Positions 1 to 5,514 of a DNA stretch of 8,939 bases are shown piece by piece. Source of the DNA: an uncultured Clostridium sp. (GTDB lineage: Bacteria; Cyanobacteriota; Vampirovibrionia; Gastranaerophilales; Gastranaerophilaceae); the NCBI GenBank assembly GCA_958449715.1, contig CAUDIU010000070.1:1-8939 (forward strand), written 5' to 3'. Under the pieces are notes generated by a model. The model was not told the DNA's origin. It ran no database searches and was given only the letters and a program-made list of their open reading frames with translations. The position numbers were made by a program, and so were the translations under genes. The first letter of the stretch is position 1; each line of letters begins with the position of its first letter.

Positions 1-547
1 TTACAGATACTCTCATTCCATTTAATGTCATATTATCTGCAAGAAGTCTTTGAAATATAAGACCAAAACCTGCAGGAAATACAATATAAGGTGTTACAAG
101 CCCAAATGCTAAAGCACATGCAACTGCACGTCTATCCAATTTTAATTTATTCATTACATAAATTAAAGGCGGAATAATTACAGGGATAAATGCAATATGC
201 ACAGGTATCAAGTTTTGAGATGCACACGCAAGCAAGGTAAGAATTAAAAGCAATATAAATTTATTATTTTTAATCAATAAGGAAATTCTCTTTGCAAGAA
301 CATCAGCAAGACCGGTATGCGCCATAGCCGCCGCAAAAGTTCCAAGCAAAATATAACTCAAAGCGGTCTCACTGTTTTGCCCCATACCACCTATGAAAAC
401 ATCCATAATCTGCCCTGCATGCATTCCAGCAATTTTACCTGCAACAATTGCAGATACTAACAATGCTAATAAAACATTTACTCTACACAAGCAAAGCACA
501 CATAATAATATTACTGATACTATTATAGGGTTAAATAACAAATCCAT
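1..547 (-). CDS. Na+/H+ antiporter family protein, N-terminal part (partial)
   Basis: I translated this reading frame by hand. It is open from an ATG at 547 to the window edge (182 codons), so the C-terminal part is missing. It encodes a very hydrophobic inner-membrane protein. Family-like stretches are NPIIVSVILL at the N-terminus, SYILLGTFAAAMAHTGLADV (about residues 66-85), SQNLIPVHIAFIPVIIPPL (about 112-130) and LDRRAVACALAFGLVTPY (about 140-157). These match the NhaC-like 'Na+/H+ antiporter family', whose members are predicted to exchange sodium for protons across the membrane; substrate is inferred from the family only. The start lies 20 bases after the thyX stop, so the two genes are probably co-transcribed. 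An AAGGAA Shine-Dalgarno-like site (561-566) is 13 bases from the ATG, which is long, so the start is slightly uncertain. Other carboxylate or amino-acid permeases of the same fold are possible. Confidence 0.8.
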   Translation of the reverse strand, partial: MDLLFNPIIVSVILLCVLCLCRVNVLLALLVSAIVAGKIAGMHAGQIMDVFIGGMGQNSETALSYILLGTFAAAMAHTGLADVLAKRISLLIKNNKFILLLILTLLACASQNLIPVHIAFIPVIIPPLIYVMNKLKLDRRAVACALAFGLVTPYIVFPAGFGLIFQRLLADNMTLNGMRVSV

Positions 548-567
548 AAATATATAATTTTTCCTTT

Positions 568-1275
568 TTATTTAGAGATAATTTCTTCTAATTTAGGTTT
601 TCTGCCACAAGATTTATCTTCATCACAATATCCTAATCTTTCACATTTCGGTACAAGATAAGGTTTCAACCATGGCTCTTCTTTTATCAATTCATCACAC
701 ATCATTTTTACCATAGTTCTAATCTCATATTGAGCACGAGTACAAAGTCTCAAGTTTGCAACATGGATTAATTCTCTTAAATTCAAACTGACTACTAAAG
801 AACTTGCTGCTGCATTTGGAAGTACAAATCTTGCATCTTCTGCCGGAATTCCAGCTTCTACAAATTCCTGATATTGCTCTGAAATCTTAGACATAAAGTT
901 TTCAAATTTTTGTTTTAATTCGGGATTTTTCTCAATAGTAGGCGGAATTATATAATCAAATTGACCTTTTTCTTTTACATATCTTTGAGATTTTTGAGAA
1001 AAAGACATGTGTCTATGTCTTACAAGTTGATGAGTACAAGCTCTGGACACATTAGAGATAGCAAAACTAACCTGTATATGTTCAATTGTTGAATAATGTC
1101 CTGAAGAAATAACTCTTTCAATTAATTTAAGCATTTTTTCTTTATCATCAGTGCTATTATAAATATTTATCGGATAATCTGCACTGTAACATGTTCTGCA
1201 TGCTGTATATACAGTTTTTAACATATTTTCTGGCTTTGAAATCAAATTTACAACAGGTTTGTTATTATTTTCCAT
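568..1275 (-). CDS. thyX: Flavin-dependent thymidylate synthase ThyX
   Basis: ThyX makes dTMP from dUMP in the cytoplasm, using methylene-tetrahydrofolate as carbon donor and FAD/NADPH as reductant. It replaces ThyA in organisms that lack it. The ThyX signature RHRx7S is present as RHRHMSFSQKS at about residues 86-96 of the 235-residue protein, followed by QRY. Other family features are GHYSTIEH (about 59-66), the helix NLRELIHVANLRLCTRAQYEIR with its conserved Arg/His residues (about 165-186), and a C-terminal CERLGYCDEDKSCGRKP segment seen in many clostridial-type ThyX proteins. Length is normal. I chose ATG at 1275 over an in-frame GTG at 1281 because GGGAG (1284-1288) is 8 bases from the ATG but only 2 from the GTG. 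A TATAAT box sits in the palindrome just upstream. The antiporter-family gene follows after 20 bases. Confidence 0.97.
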   Translation of the reverse strand: MENNNKPVVNLISKPENMLKTVYTACRTCYSADYPINIYNSTDDKEKMLKLIERVISSGHYSTIEHIQVSFAISNVSRACTHQLVRHRHMSFSQKSQRYVKEKGQFDYIIPPTIEKNPELKQKFENFMSKISEQYQEFVEAGIPAEDARFVLPNAAASSLVVSLNLRELIHVANLRLCTRAQYEIRTMVKMMCDELIKEEPWLKPYLVPKCERLGYCDEDKSCGRKPKLEEIISK

Positions 1276-1308
1276 ACTCACTTCTCCCTAATTAAACTCG
1301 CTTAATCA

Positions 1309-1341
1309 ATTATACCACTCTTATAATAAGAGTGGTATAAT
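1309..1341. repeat. 33-base palindrome overlapping the thyX -10 box
   Basis: The segment is a perfect inverted repeat with 16-base arms and a single central base (1325). Each end carries TATAAT when read outward, so there is a -10-like box on both strands. The minus-strand box (1309-1314) is well placed for thyX: it predicts a start near 1302 and a short leader containing the GGGAG site. No good -35 box is seen 16-18 bases upstream. It could be an operator, or a weak hairpin terminator for the upstream pilin gene. The stem is only moderately GC-rich and lacks an immediate U-run on the minus strand. Confidence 0.6.
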
Positions 1342-1370
1342 GTAAATATTTTTTTATAAATTAATTATAT

Positions 1371-2090
1371 CTATTGCCAAGGATAATCATTCTTAATCTT
1401 CCAACCATCATACTGAATTAACCCAGCACAAAAATCGCCAGAATAAGATCCTGCTTTTTTATTACAACAATCTCGACAAGTTCCTAGTAATGTACTACGA
1501 TTTTTAGATTGATTAACTTCTGTTACACCTGCCATGTTTAAAGCACTTTTACCATCAGTATCTAATTTAAAAGTAAAAATATCTTTTCCACAGACATTAG
1601 GTCTAGCATCACCATTAATATCAACATAAACTCTAACAACCATCCACTGCTTACCGTTATTATCAACCATAAAATCAACAATTGTGCCATCTTTCAAATA
1701 TATAACATATTCAAATACACTATACCATGACCAATCTTGTCCATTTAATCTATAACGTTTAACATTTTTTTGACGTTCACATTTAAGACCGCAATCAATA
1801 CTTACATCTAAATATTTAATAACATAATTCTGTAAAAAAGGCGGAATTACATTCTCATAGCCATCACTTACAGATCCAATATTATTCATTCCCCAAGTAT
1901 TCATATCACCATTCTCATCTTGAGATGTTACAAAAGCATTACTCATGACGGAATATGCTTTTTTCAAACGGTTTACAGTAACAGTTTTCTGATAATTGGC
2001 AACAAGAGCTGGCATAGTCATTGCTGCAACTACACCGATGATTCCTAAAGTTATAAGCACTTCCGCAAGTGTAAACGCAAATTTTTTCAA
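1371..2090 (-). CDS. Type IV pilin-like protein with prepilin N-terminus
   Basis: This encodes a 239-residue pilin or pseudopilin-like protein, probably processed by prepilin peptidase and assembled into a surface filament or secretion pseudopilus. The N-terminus MKKFAFTLAEVLITLGIIGV has a short basic leader, a predicted cleavage after Ala5, Phe at +1, the key Glu at +5 (E10) and a hydrophobic helix to about residue 31. Ala at -1 instead of Gly is less common. The globular part is rich in Cys (C100, C104, C167, C205, C208, C209, C221), which suggests disulfides. It ends in DYPWQ. I chose the TTG start at 2090 because AAGGGG (2097-2102) lies 6 bases upstream, the leader then has normal length, and a promoter lies just before it. 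A longer in-frame reading from 2288 would begin inside the rpmE terminator. The role is inferred; such proteins form large paralogous families in Gastranaerophilales. Confidence 0.88.
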   Translation of the reverse strand: MKKFAFTLAEVLITLGIIGVVAAMTMPALVANYQKTVTVNRLKKAYSVMSNAFVTSQDENGDMNTWGMNNIGSVSDGYENVIPPFLQNYVIKYLDVSIDCGLKCERQKNVKRYRLNGQDWSWYSVFEYVIYLKDGTIVDFMVDNNGKQWMVVRVYVDINGDARPNVCGKDIFTFKLDTDGKSALNMAGVTEVNQSKNRSTLLGTCRDCCNKKAGSYSGDFCAGLIQYDGWKIKNDYPWQ

Positions 2091-2126
2091 TTTAAACCCC
2101 TTATAATAGTGATGTAACATATCACC

Positions 2127-2154
2127 ATTATAACAAACGTTTAAATTTTTGCAA
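2127..2154 (-). promoter_or_regulatory. Predicted sigma-70-type promoter of the pilin-like gene
   Basis: TTGCAA (2149-2154) and TATAAT (2127-2132) are separated by 16 bases on the minus strand. They predict a start near 2120 and a leader of about 30 bases carrying the AAGGGG site before the TTG codon. A short inverted repeat, GTGAT/ATCAC (2109-2113 and 2121-2125), lies at the predicted transcript start and could be a small hairpin or operator. Confidence 0.6.
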
Positions 2155-2167
2155 GCAACAAACTCTG

Positions 2168-2224
2168 TTAAGGAGCTAAGAATCGCCCCCCCCCCGACTT
2201 TCCGGGACAAAATAAATTTTTCAT
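2168..2224 (-). CDS. Possible 18-residue leader ORF containing a G10 tract
   Basis: An ATG at 2224 is preceded by AAGGAG (2232-2237) with a 7-base spacer, one of the best ribosome binding sites in the window. The frame reads MKNLFCPGKSGGGRFLAP and stops at 2168-2170. Ten consecutive G on the coding strand (plus-strand C at 2186-2195) encode the glycines. The ORF lies upstream of the pilin promoter, so it would need its own promoter; one candidate lies at 2257-2285. It could be a leader peptide, an expressed micropeptide, or chance. I recognise no family. With one more G (or two fewer) it would run in frame into the pilin gene, adding about 45 residues. Confidence 0.35.
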   Translation of the reverse strand: MKNLFCPGKSGGGRFLAP

Positions 2225-2238
2225 AAATCAGCTCCTTA
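2169..2238 (-). repeat. Inverted repeat enclosing the leader ORF and its ribosome binding site
   Basis: TAAGGAGCT at 2230-2238 on the minus strand can pair with AGCTCCTTA at 2169-2177, giving a 9-base stem around a 52-base loop. The first arm contains the AAGGAG ribosome binding site of the small ORF, so pairing would hide it. Inside the loop, CCCG/CGGG around GAAAGT can form a second small hairpin that shares G residues with the G10 tract. It may be a structured leader RNA, or a small element with terminal inverted repeats. No function can be assigned. Confidence 0.5.
2186..2195. repeat. Homopolymer C10/G10 tract
   Basis: Ten consecutive C on the plus strand stand out in a strongly AT-rich window. 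Tracts of this kind are prone to slipped-strand length change during replication. It lies inside the 18-residue ORF and about 95 bases upstream of the pilin start codon. It is also the type of site where sequencing and assembly errors occur, so the exact length is uncertain. Confidence 0.9.
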
Positions 2239-2256
2239 TCTTGTAATAACGATATT

Positions 2257-2285
2257 ACTTTAACATATAAACTGGATTTTTTCAA
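2257..2285 (-). promoter_or_regulatory. Weak candidate promoter for the leader ORF
   Basis: TTGAAA (2280-2285) and TAAAGT (2257-2262) have a 17-base spacer on the minus strand, just after the rpmE terminator. The -35 is good (5 of 6 to TTGACA) but the -10 is poor (4 of 6). It would transcribe the inverted-repeat element and possibly read into the pilin gene. Confidence 0.25.
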
Positions 2286-2286
2286 C

Positions 2287-2320
2287 AAAAAAAGGCTTTC
2301 TTGTATAGAAAGCCTTTTTT
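2287..2320. terminator. Rho-independent terminator after rpmE
   Basis: The stem GGCTTTC/GAAAGCC (2294-2300 and 2308-2314) has a 7-base loop. It is flanked by A-runs on one side and T-runs on the other, so it has the form of a terminator on both strands. It lies 19 bases beyond the rpmE stop and most likely ends rpmE transcription. No plus-strand gene runs into it. Confidence 0.88.
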
Positions 2321-2338
2321 ACAATTAAACTTAATAAC

Positions 2339-2542
2339 TTATTTTTTGTTACCGTAACGTTTGTTGAATCTTTCAACTCTACCTTCAGAGTCAAGAATTT
2401 TTTGTTGACCTGTGTAGAATGGGTGACAATTATTACAAATTTCAACTGTAATATTATCGTTAATAGATCCTGTTTCAATTTCGTTACCGCATACACATTT
2501 GATAACTGTTTTCTTATAATCTGGATGAATTCCGTCTTTCAT
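2339..2542 (-). CDS. rpmE: 50S ribosomal protein L31 (zinc-binding type)
   Basis: L31 is a small protein of the large ribosomal subunit that helps bridge to the small subunit. The 67-residue product begins MKDGIHPDYK, matching the classic L31 start. It has the zinc-binding cysteines C16, C18, C36 and C39 in KCVCGN and CNNCHPFYTG, so it is the Cys-containing form made under normal zinc supply. The C-terminal GRVERFNKRYG is also typical. The start at 2542 is supported by AGAGG (2549-2553) 6 bases upstream; a TTG 24 bases earlier would add 8 non-family residues. The gene stands alone, with its own promoter and a strong terminator. Confidence 0.97.
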   Translation of the reverse strand: MKDGIHPDYKKTVIKCVCGNEIETGSINDNITVEICNNCHPFYTGQQKILDSEGRVERFNKRYGNKK

Positions 2543-2602
2543 TTCTAACCTCTTTCTTTTTCTCAAGATTCCAAACTTGATTTTTTATTACAATTTCGAC
2601 TA

Positions 2603-2635
2603 ATTATATGATACAACAGAAATAAAAAAGTGCAA
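2603..2635 (-). promoter_or_regulatory. Predicted rpmE promoter region
   Basis: TTGCAC (2630-2635) and TATCAT (2608-2613) are 16 bases apart on the minus strand. An overlapping TATAAT (2603-2608) is a better -10 but then the spacing to TTGCAC is 21 bases. The -35 lies in the inverted repeat AGTGC-AA-GCACT (2629-2640), which might bind a regulator. The leader to the rpmE start would be about 60 bases. Confidence 0.5.
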
Positions 2636-2735
2636 GCACTAATAAATCTCATGCATTTGTCTGATGTTAAAAATTTTTAAATTTGCAATAATAAAAAAGT
2701 TATCCGTTATTAGATTTTTAAAGGTGAGAATTAGG

Positions 2736-2903
2736 ATGAATCTGCACGAACAATGTTTATTAAGATATCTGCAAAACCCCGATGAATTAGAATACTCTAC
2801 AGAAATATTAAAACTTAACAATTTTATTTTGGAAAAACAATTTTTGCTAAAACATTTTGTTGCCAAATCTTCTACATTCAATTATACTGAAAGAATGAAA
2901 TAG
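2736..2903 (+). CDS. Small hypothetical protein, 55 residues
   Basis: This short ORF begins MNLHEQCLLRYLQNPDELEY and ends in a basic TERMK. I do not recognise it. It has no signal peptide, membrane segment or Cys pair; it is mixed hydrophobic and charged and probably helical. The ATG at 2736 is supported by AAGGTGA (2721-2727), 8 bases upstream, a good match to the 16S anti-Shine-Dalgarno. The same frame extends to an ATG at 2664, giving an extra basic hydrophobic N-terminus with no evident ribosome site. It ends 22 bases before the diguanylate cyclase start, so co-transcription or a regulatory role is possible. The cyclase has a candidate promoter inside its 3' end. It may be real or chance; the ribosome site is the main support. 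Confidence 0.45.
   Translation: MNLHEQCLLRYLQNPDELEYSTEILKLNNFILEKQFLLKHFVAKSSTFNYTERMK
2860..2888 (+). promoter_or_regulatory. Candidate promoter of the diguanylate cyclase gene
   Basis: TTGCCA (2860-2865) and TATACT (2883-2888) have a 17-base spacer and predict a transcript start near 2895, about 30 bases before the ATG at 2926. The site lies inside the 3' end of the small upstream ORF. A further TATAAT at 2904-2909 has no matching -35 box. Confidence 0.45.
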
Positions 2904-2925
2904 TATAATTTGAAGATAGAGGGTT

Positions 2926-4692
2926 ATGTTTAAAAGAATATCATACGCATTTGGATTAATATTTTTTATTATCTTTGCGTTTTTAATACTTAAAAATGCT
3001 AATTTAAACAATTTTATAGACACAATTGAAAATAGGACATTTGATTTACGACAAAGTATTTTAATAAATGAAGGGACTAAAAAAGCGAATCAAGATATTG
3101 TAATTGTAGCTATTGATGATGCTACGTATGAATATATTCTTGATAACTATGGAGAATGGCCTCTTCCGAGAGATACTTATGCCAAAATAGTTAATTATCT
3201 TGAAAAACAAAATCCTAGAATTATTGCATTTGACTTAATGTTTGTAAAATCTTTAAAAAGCAAAAATCAAGCTGATAAAGAACTAACTGAAATATTCAAA
3301 AAATACAATAATGTATTTACATCAATGAACTTTGACAATCAATCAGAAGATTTGAGAATACCTCCAAATCTACCTCAAAAGTTAACAATTGATATAAAAA
3401 ATAATTCTAAAATAGATTTTTCACAACTAACATACAAAAATTGCAGAACAATAATTGACGAAATTATAAATGCAACTTCAAACATAGGTATAATAAACGT
3501 TTCACGCTCAGATGACGGTATTTTAAGAAAAATGCCTTTAGTCGTAAAATATAAAAATGACTACTACCCTCAATTAGCACTAAAAGTAGGCTTAAATTAT
3601 TTAGGCGAAAATCAAACATCATTTGAAATTGATAAACATTCAGAATTCAAATTAGGTGACAGAAAAATCTATTTAGATAATGACGGAAGTGCCATCTTAA
3701 ATTGGTACGGACCTGCAGGAACATACACTTATATTCCTATGTATCAATTAATTAAAGCTGTAAATGGAGAAAAAACAGAACTTGATTATAATTTTTCTAA
3801 TAAAATAATTTATTTTGGAACTACTGCTGCAAGTCTATTTGACATAAAAACAGTACCTACGGGCAAAATTTATCCAGGAGTAGAGGTTCAAGCGACATAT
3901 GTAAATAACATAATAGACAATAACTTTATCAAAAAAGTAAATAGAGGTTATACAATAGCATTAAGTATATTATTAGCATTATTTATTGCATCTGTTGTTA
4001 CTCGTGTAAGTTCTGCTTTCACAGCTTCAATGATGTCTTTATCCGCATATTTTATATATATTTTAGTCGCTTATTATTCTATGAAATACGAAAATTTATG
4101 GCTCGAAGTAGTTTATCCTTTGATATTCTCAATTGCTGCTTTCACATTTGCTTATGTTGTAAAATACCTTATTAAATCAAGGGACTTTGAACAACAATAC
4201 AGATTAGCAACAACAGATGGACTGACTGAGCTTTATAATCATAGGTATTTCCAAGAACAAATTAGAATGCAAGTTGAACAATCCAAAAGATACAACAATA
4301 ATTTTTCACTAATTATAATCGACATAGATTTCTTTAAAAAATTCAATGATACATTTGGGCACCAATCCGGAGATGCAGTCCTAAGACAAGTTGCACAAAC
4401 TCTGAAGAAAAACGTACGTGCAACAGATATAGTATGCAGATATGGTGGGGAAGAAATGAGTATAATTCTTCCAAACACAGGAAAAGATGAAGCATTTTCC
4501 ACTGCTCAAAAAATTTGTGAACGCGTAGCAAGTAAAAAATTTAAACTTGCAGGTGATAAAGAGACGAATGTCACAATAAGTCTAGGAGTGTCGACATTCC
4601 CATATGATGGAGATAATGCTCCAGCAATAATTGAAGCAGCTGATAAAAGACTATACAATGCTAAAAATAATGGTAGAAACCAAGTTGGGTAA
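2926..4692 (+). CDS. Membrane diguanylate cyclase, CHASE2-GGDEF
   Basis: This is a 588-residue inner-membrane enzyme predicted to make cyclic-di-GMP from two GTP in response to a signal sensed outside the membrane. An N-terminal membrane helix (about 7-24) leads to a CHASE2 sensor domain (about 30-335). That domain is recognisable from FDLRQSI, IVIVAIDDATYEYI, WPLPRDTYAKIV and RIIAFDLMF. Three more helices follow (about 342-360, 367-386, 392-413), then a cytoplasmic GGDEF domain (about 428-588). Catalytic features are DIDFFKKFNDTFGH with metal-binding D466 and the active-site GGEEM (507-511). GGEE is an accepted active form; Met in place of Phe at the last position is a mild variation. The inhibitory I-site RxxD is present (RATD, 498-501), five residues before it, so product feedback is likely. 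The AGAGGG ribosome site is only 2 bases from the ATG, closer than usual. The gene ends in a strong terminator. Confidence 0.95.
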   Translation: MFKRISYAFGLIFFIIFAFLILKNANLNNFIDTIENRTFDLRQSILINEGTKKANQDIVIVAIDDATYEYILDNYGEWPLPRDTYAKIVNYLEKQNPRIIAFDLMFVKSLKSKNQADKELTEIFKKYNNVFTSMNFDNQSEDLRIPPNLPQKLTIDIKNNSKIDFSQLTYKNCRTIIDEIINATSNIGIINVSRSDDGILRKMPLVVKYKNDYYPQLALKVGLNYLGENQTSFEIDKHSEFKLGDRKIYLDNDGSAILNWYGPAGTYTYIPMYQLIKAVNGEKTELDYNFSNKIIYFGTTAASLFDIKTVPTGKIYPGVEVQATYVNNIIDNNFIKKVNRGYTIALSILLALFIASVVTRVSSAFTASMMSLSAYFIYILVAYYSMKYENLWLEVVYPLIFSIAAFTFAYVVKYLIKSRDFEQQYRLATTDGLTELYNHRYFQEQIRMQVEQSKRYNNNFSLIIIDIDFFKKFNDTFGHQSGDAVLRQVAQTLKKNVRATDIVCRYGGEEMSIILPNTGKDEAFSTAQKICERVASKKFKLAGDKETNVTISLGVSTFPYDGDNAPAIIEAADKRLYNAKNNGRNQVG

Positions 4693-4722
4693 AAAAAAGA
4701 GCTTTTTAAAAGCTCTTTTTTT
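4693..4722. terminator. Bidirectional terminator between convergent genes
   Basis: GAGCTTTT and AAAAGCTC form a compact hairpin (4699-4715) flanked by A-runs and T-runs on both sides. It starts right after the diguanylate cyclase stop codon and lies 9 bases from the stop of the convergent secreted-protein gene, so it probably ends both transcripts. Confidence 0.88.
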
Positions 4723-4730
4723 AATTCATT

Positions 4731-5405
4731 TTAGATTACCGGTACATCAACTGGATCAACCAATATAACGTTTAAGACTTCACCTTTTCTTAGATTTACA
4801 TCTTTTCCTTTTCTAATCATATCAGCTATACCGTCATATACATAATATGCACCACCACCGATTGCTCCACCTACAGCACAAATTCCTGTCATTAATTGAT
4901 CAGCAACAATTACATCATCAAATACATCTCCACCCCATTCTGTAGCGTTTACTGTAATATCTTTTGTTACTTCCCAATTTTCTTTTAATGCATCTTTATA
5001 ACCACGAGATGAAGAAATACCCCCATCATAAGTTAAATCACTTCTACCTACAACAGAAAAAGTTAATGGCAATTGTCTACCATTAGGAGTTACAACATGA
5101 TCAAAATCTAAATATAGAATAGCTCCCTTTGACATTCTTTTAGAAGGTTCAATTCTTTTTATTGTACCACGTACAAGTGATCCCATAGGCAAAATAACAT
5201 CTGAATCAGCAGTCTGATCTGTCATCATAACAGCCGTAAATTCATCACCCTGTTTATCTGTCATAGTAGAAATAGGATTCATCAATTGCAAAGAAAATTT
5301 TGTGCCAGCAGGAATTCTTTTAGTCTTAGCCTTAGCATTAAAAGGGGCTGCTGAAACAGTTTGAGCAAACAATAAAAGTGATAACATTATAGTTAAAAAT
5401 CTCAT
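4731..5405 (-). CDS. Secreted protein of unknown function
   Basis: The product has 224 residues. A clear Sec signal peptide is visible: MRF, a hydrophobic core and VSA before a predicted cleavage at Ala19, so it is exported. The mature part starts with IPAGTKFSLQLMNPISTM (31-48), then DKQGDEFTAVM, LPMGSLVRGTIKRI (72-85) and YLDFDHVVTPNGRQLPL (98-114). The pattern 'PAGT... ST... GD.F.A... P.GS.V.G... F....TP.G' resembles beta-rich modules of exported bacterial proteins, and distantly the VirB10/TrbI C-terminal domain. That likeness is inferred from pattern only. A glycine-rich stretch (GGAIGGGAYYVYDG, 179-192) and a basic KGKDVNLRKGEVLNVIL tail follow. AAGGAG (5416-5421) is about 10 bases before the ATG. 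The gene is divergent from the TPR gene. I cannot name a function. Confidence 0.85.
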   Translation of the reverse strand: MRFLTIMLSLLLFAQTVSAAPFNAKAKTKRIPAGTKFSLQLMNPISTMTDKQGDEFTAVMMTDQTADSDVILPMGSLVRGTIKRIEPSKRMSKGAILYLDFDHVVTPNGRQLPLTFSVVGRSDLTYDGGISSSRGYKDALKENWEVTKDITVNATEWGGDVFDDVIVADQLMTGICAVGGAIGGGAYYVYDGIADMIRKGKDVNLRKGEVLNVILVDPVDVPVI

Positions 5406-5431
5406 AATAAAACTCTCCTTATTTTCAATTC

Positions 5432-5460
5432 ATTTTAGACAATTTCTCAAAAAAAAGCAA
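5432..5460 (-). promoter_or_regulatory. Promoter of the secreted-protein gene
   Basis: TTGCTT (5455-5460) and TAAAAT (5432-5437) are separated by exactly 17 bases on the minus strand. They predict a start near 5425 and a leader of about 20 bases that carries the AAGGAG ribosome site before the ATG at 5405. It has the same boxes and spacing as the divergent TPR promoter. Confidence 0.65.
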
Positions 5461-5479
5461 TAGGTAAAATATTAAGAAC

Positions 5480-5508
5480 TTGCTTGAATAATTAAATATT
5501 GCTAAAAT
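5480..5508 (+). promoter_or_regulatory. Promoter of the TPR gene, implying a leaderless mRNA
   Basis: TTGCTT (5480-5485) and TAAAAT (5503-5508) are 17 bases apart. The -10 box ends only 6 bases before the ATG at 5515, so the expected transcript start falls at or next to the start codon. No Shine-Dalgarno sequence is present between the box and the ATG. Confidence 0.6.
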
Positions 5509-5514
5509 TAACCT

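Noticed and set aside
1276..1281. GTG start for thyX two codons earlier
   Set aside because: The GGGAG site would be only 2 bases from the GTG; its spacing to the ATG at 1275 is normal.
2169..2238. Inverted-repeat element as a transposon-derived MITE
   Set aside because: There is no target-site duplication next to the arms and no second copy in the window; kept only as one possible reading.
2091..2288. A 66-codon N-terminal extension of the pilin-like gene in the same frame
   Set aside because: It starts inside the rpmE terminator, crosses the pilin promoter and the G10 tract, and would put a long non-family sequence before the prepilin leader. The TTG at 2090 has a good ribosome site.
2543..2566. 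Earlier TTG start for rpmE
   Set aside because: It adds MRKRKRLE before the conserved MKDGIHPDYK start and would place the real ribosome binding site inside the coding region.
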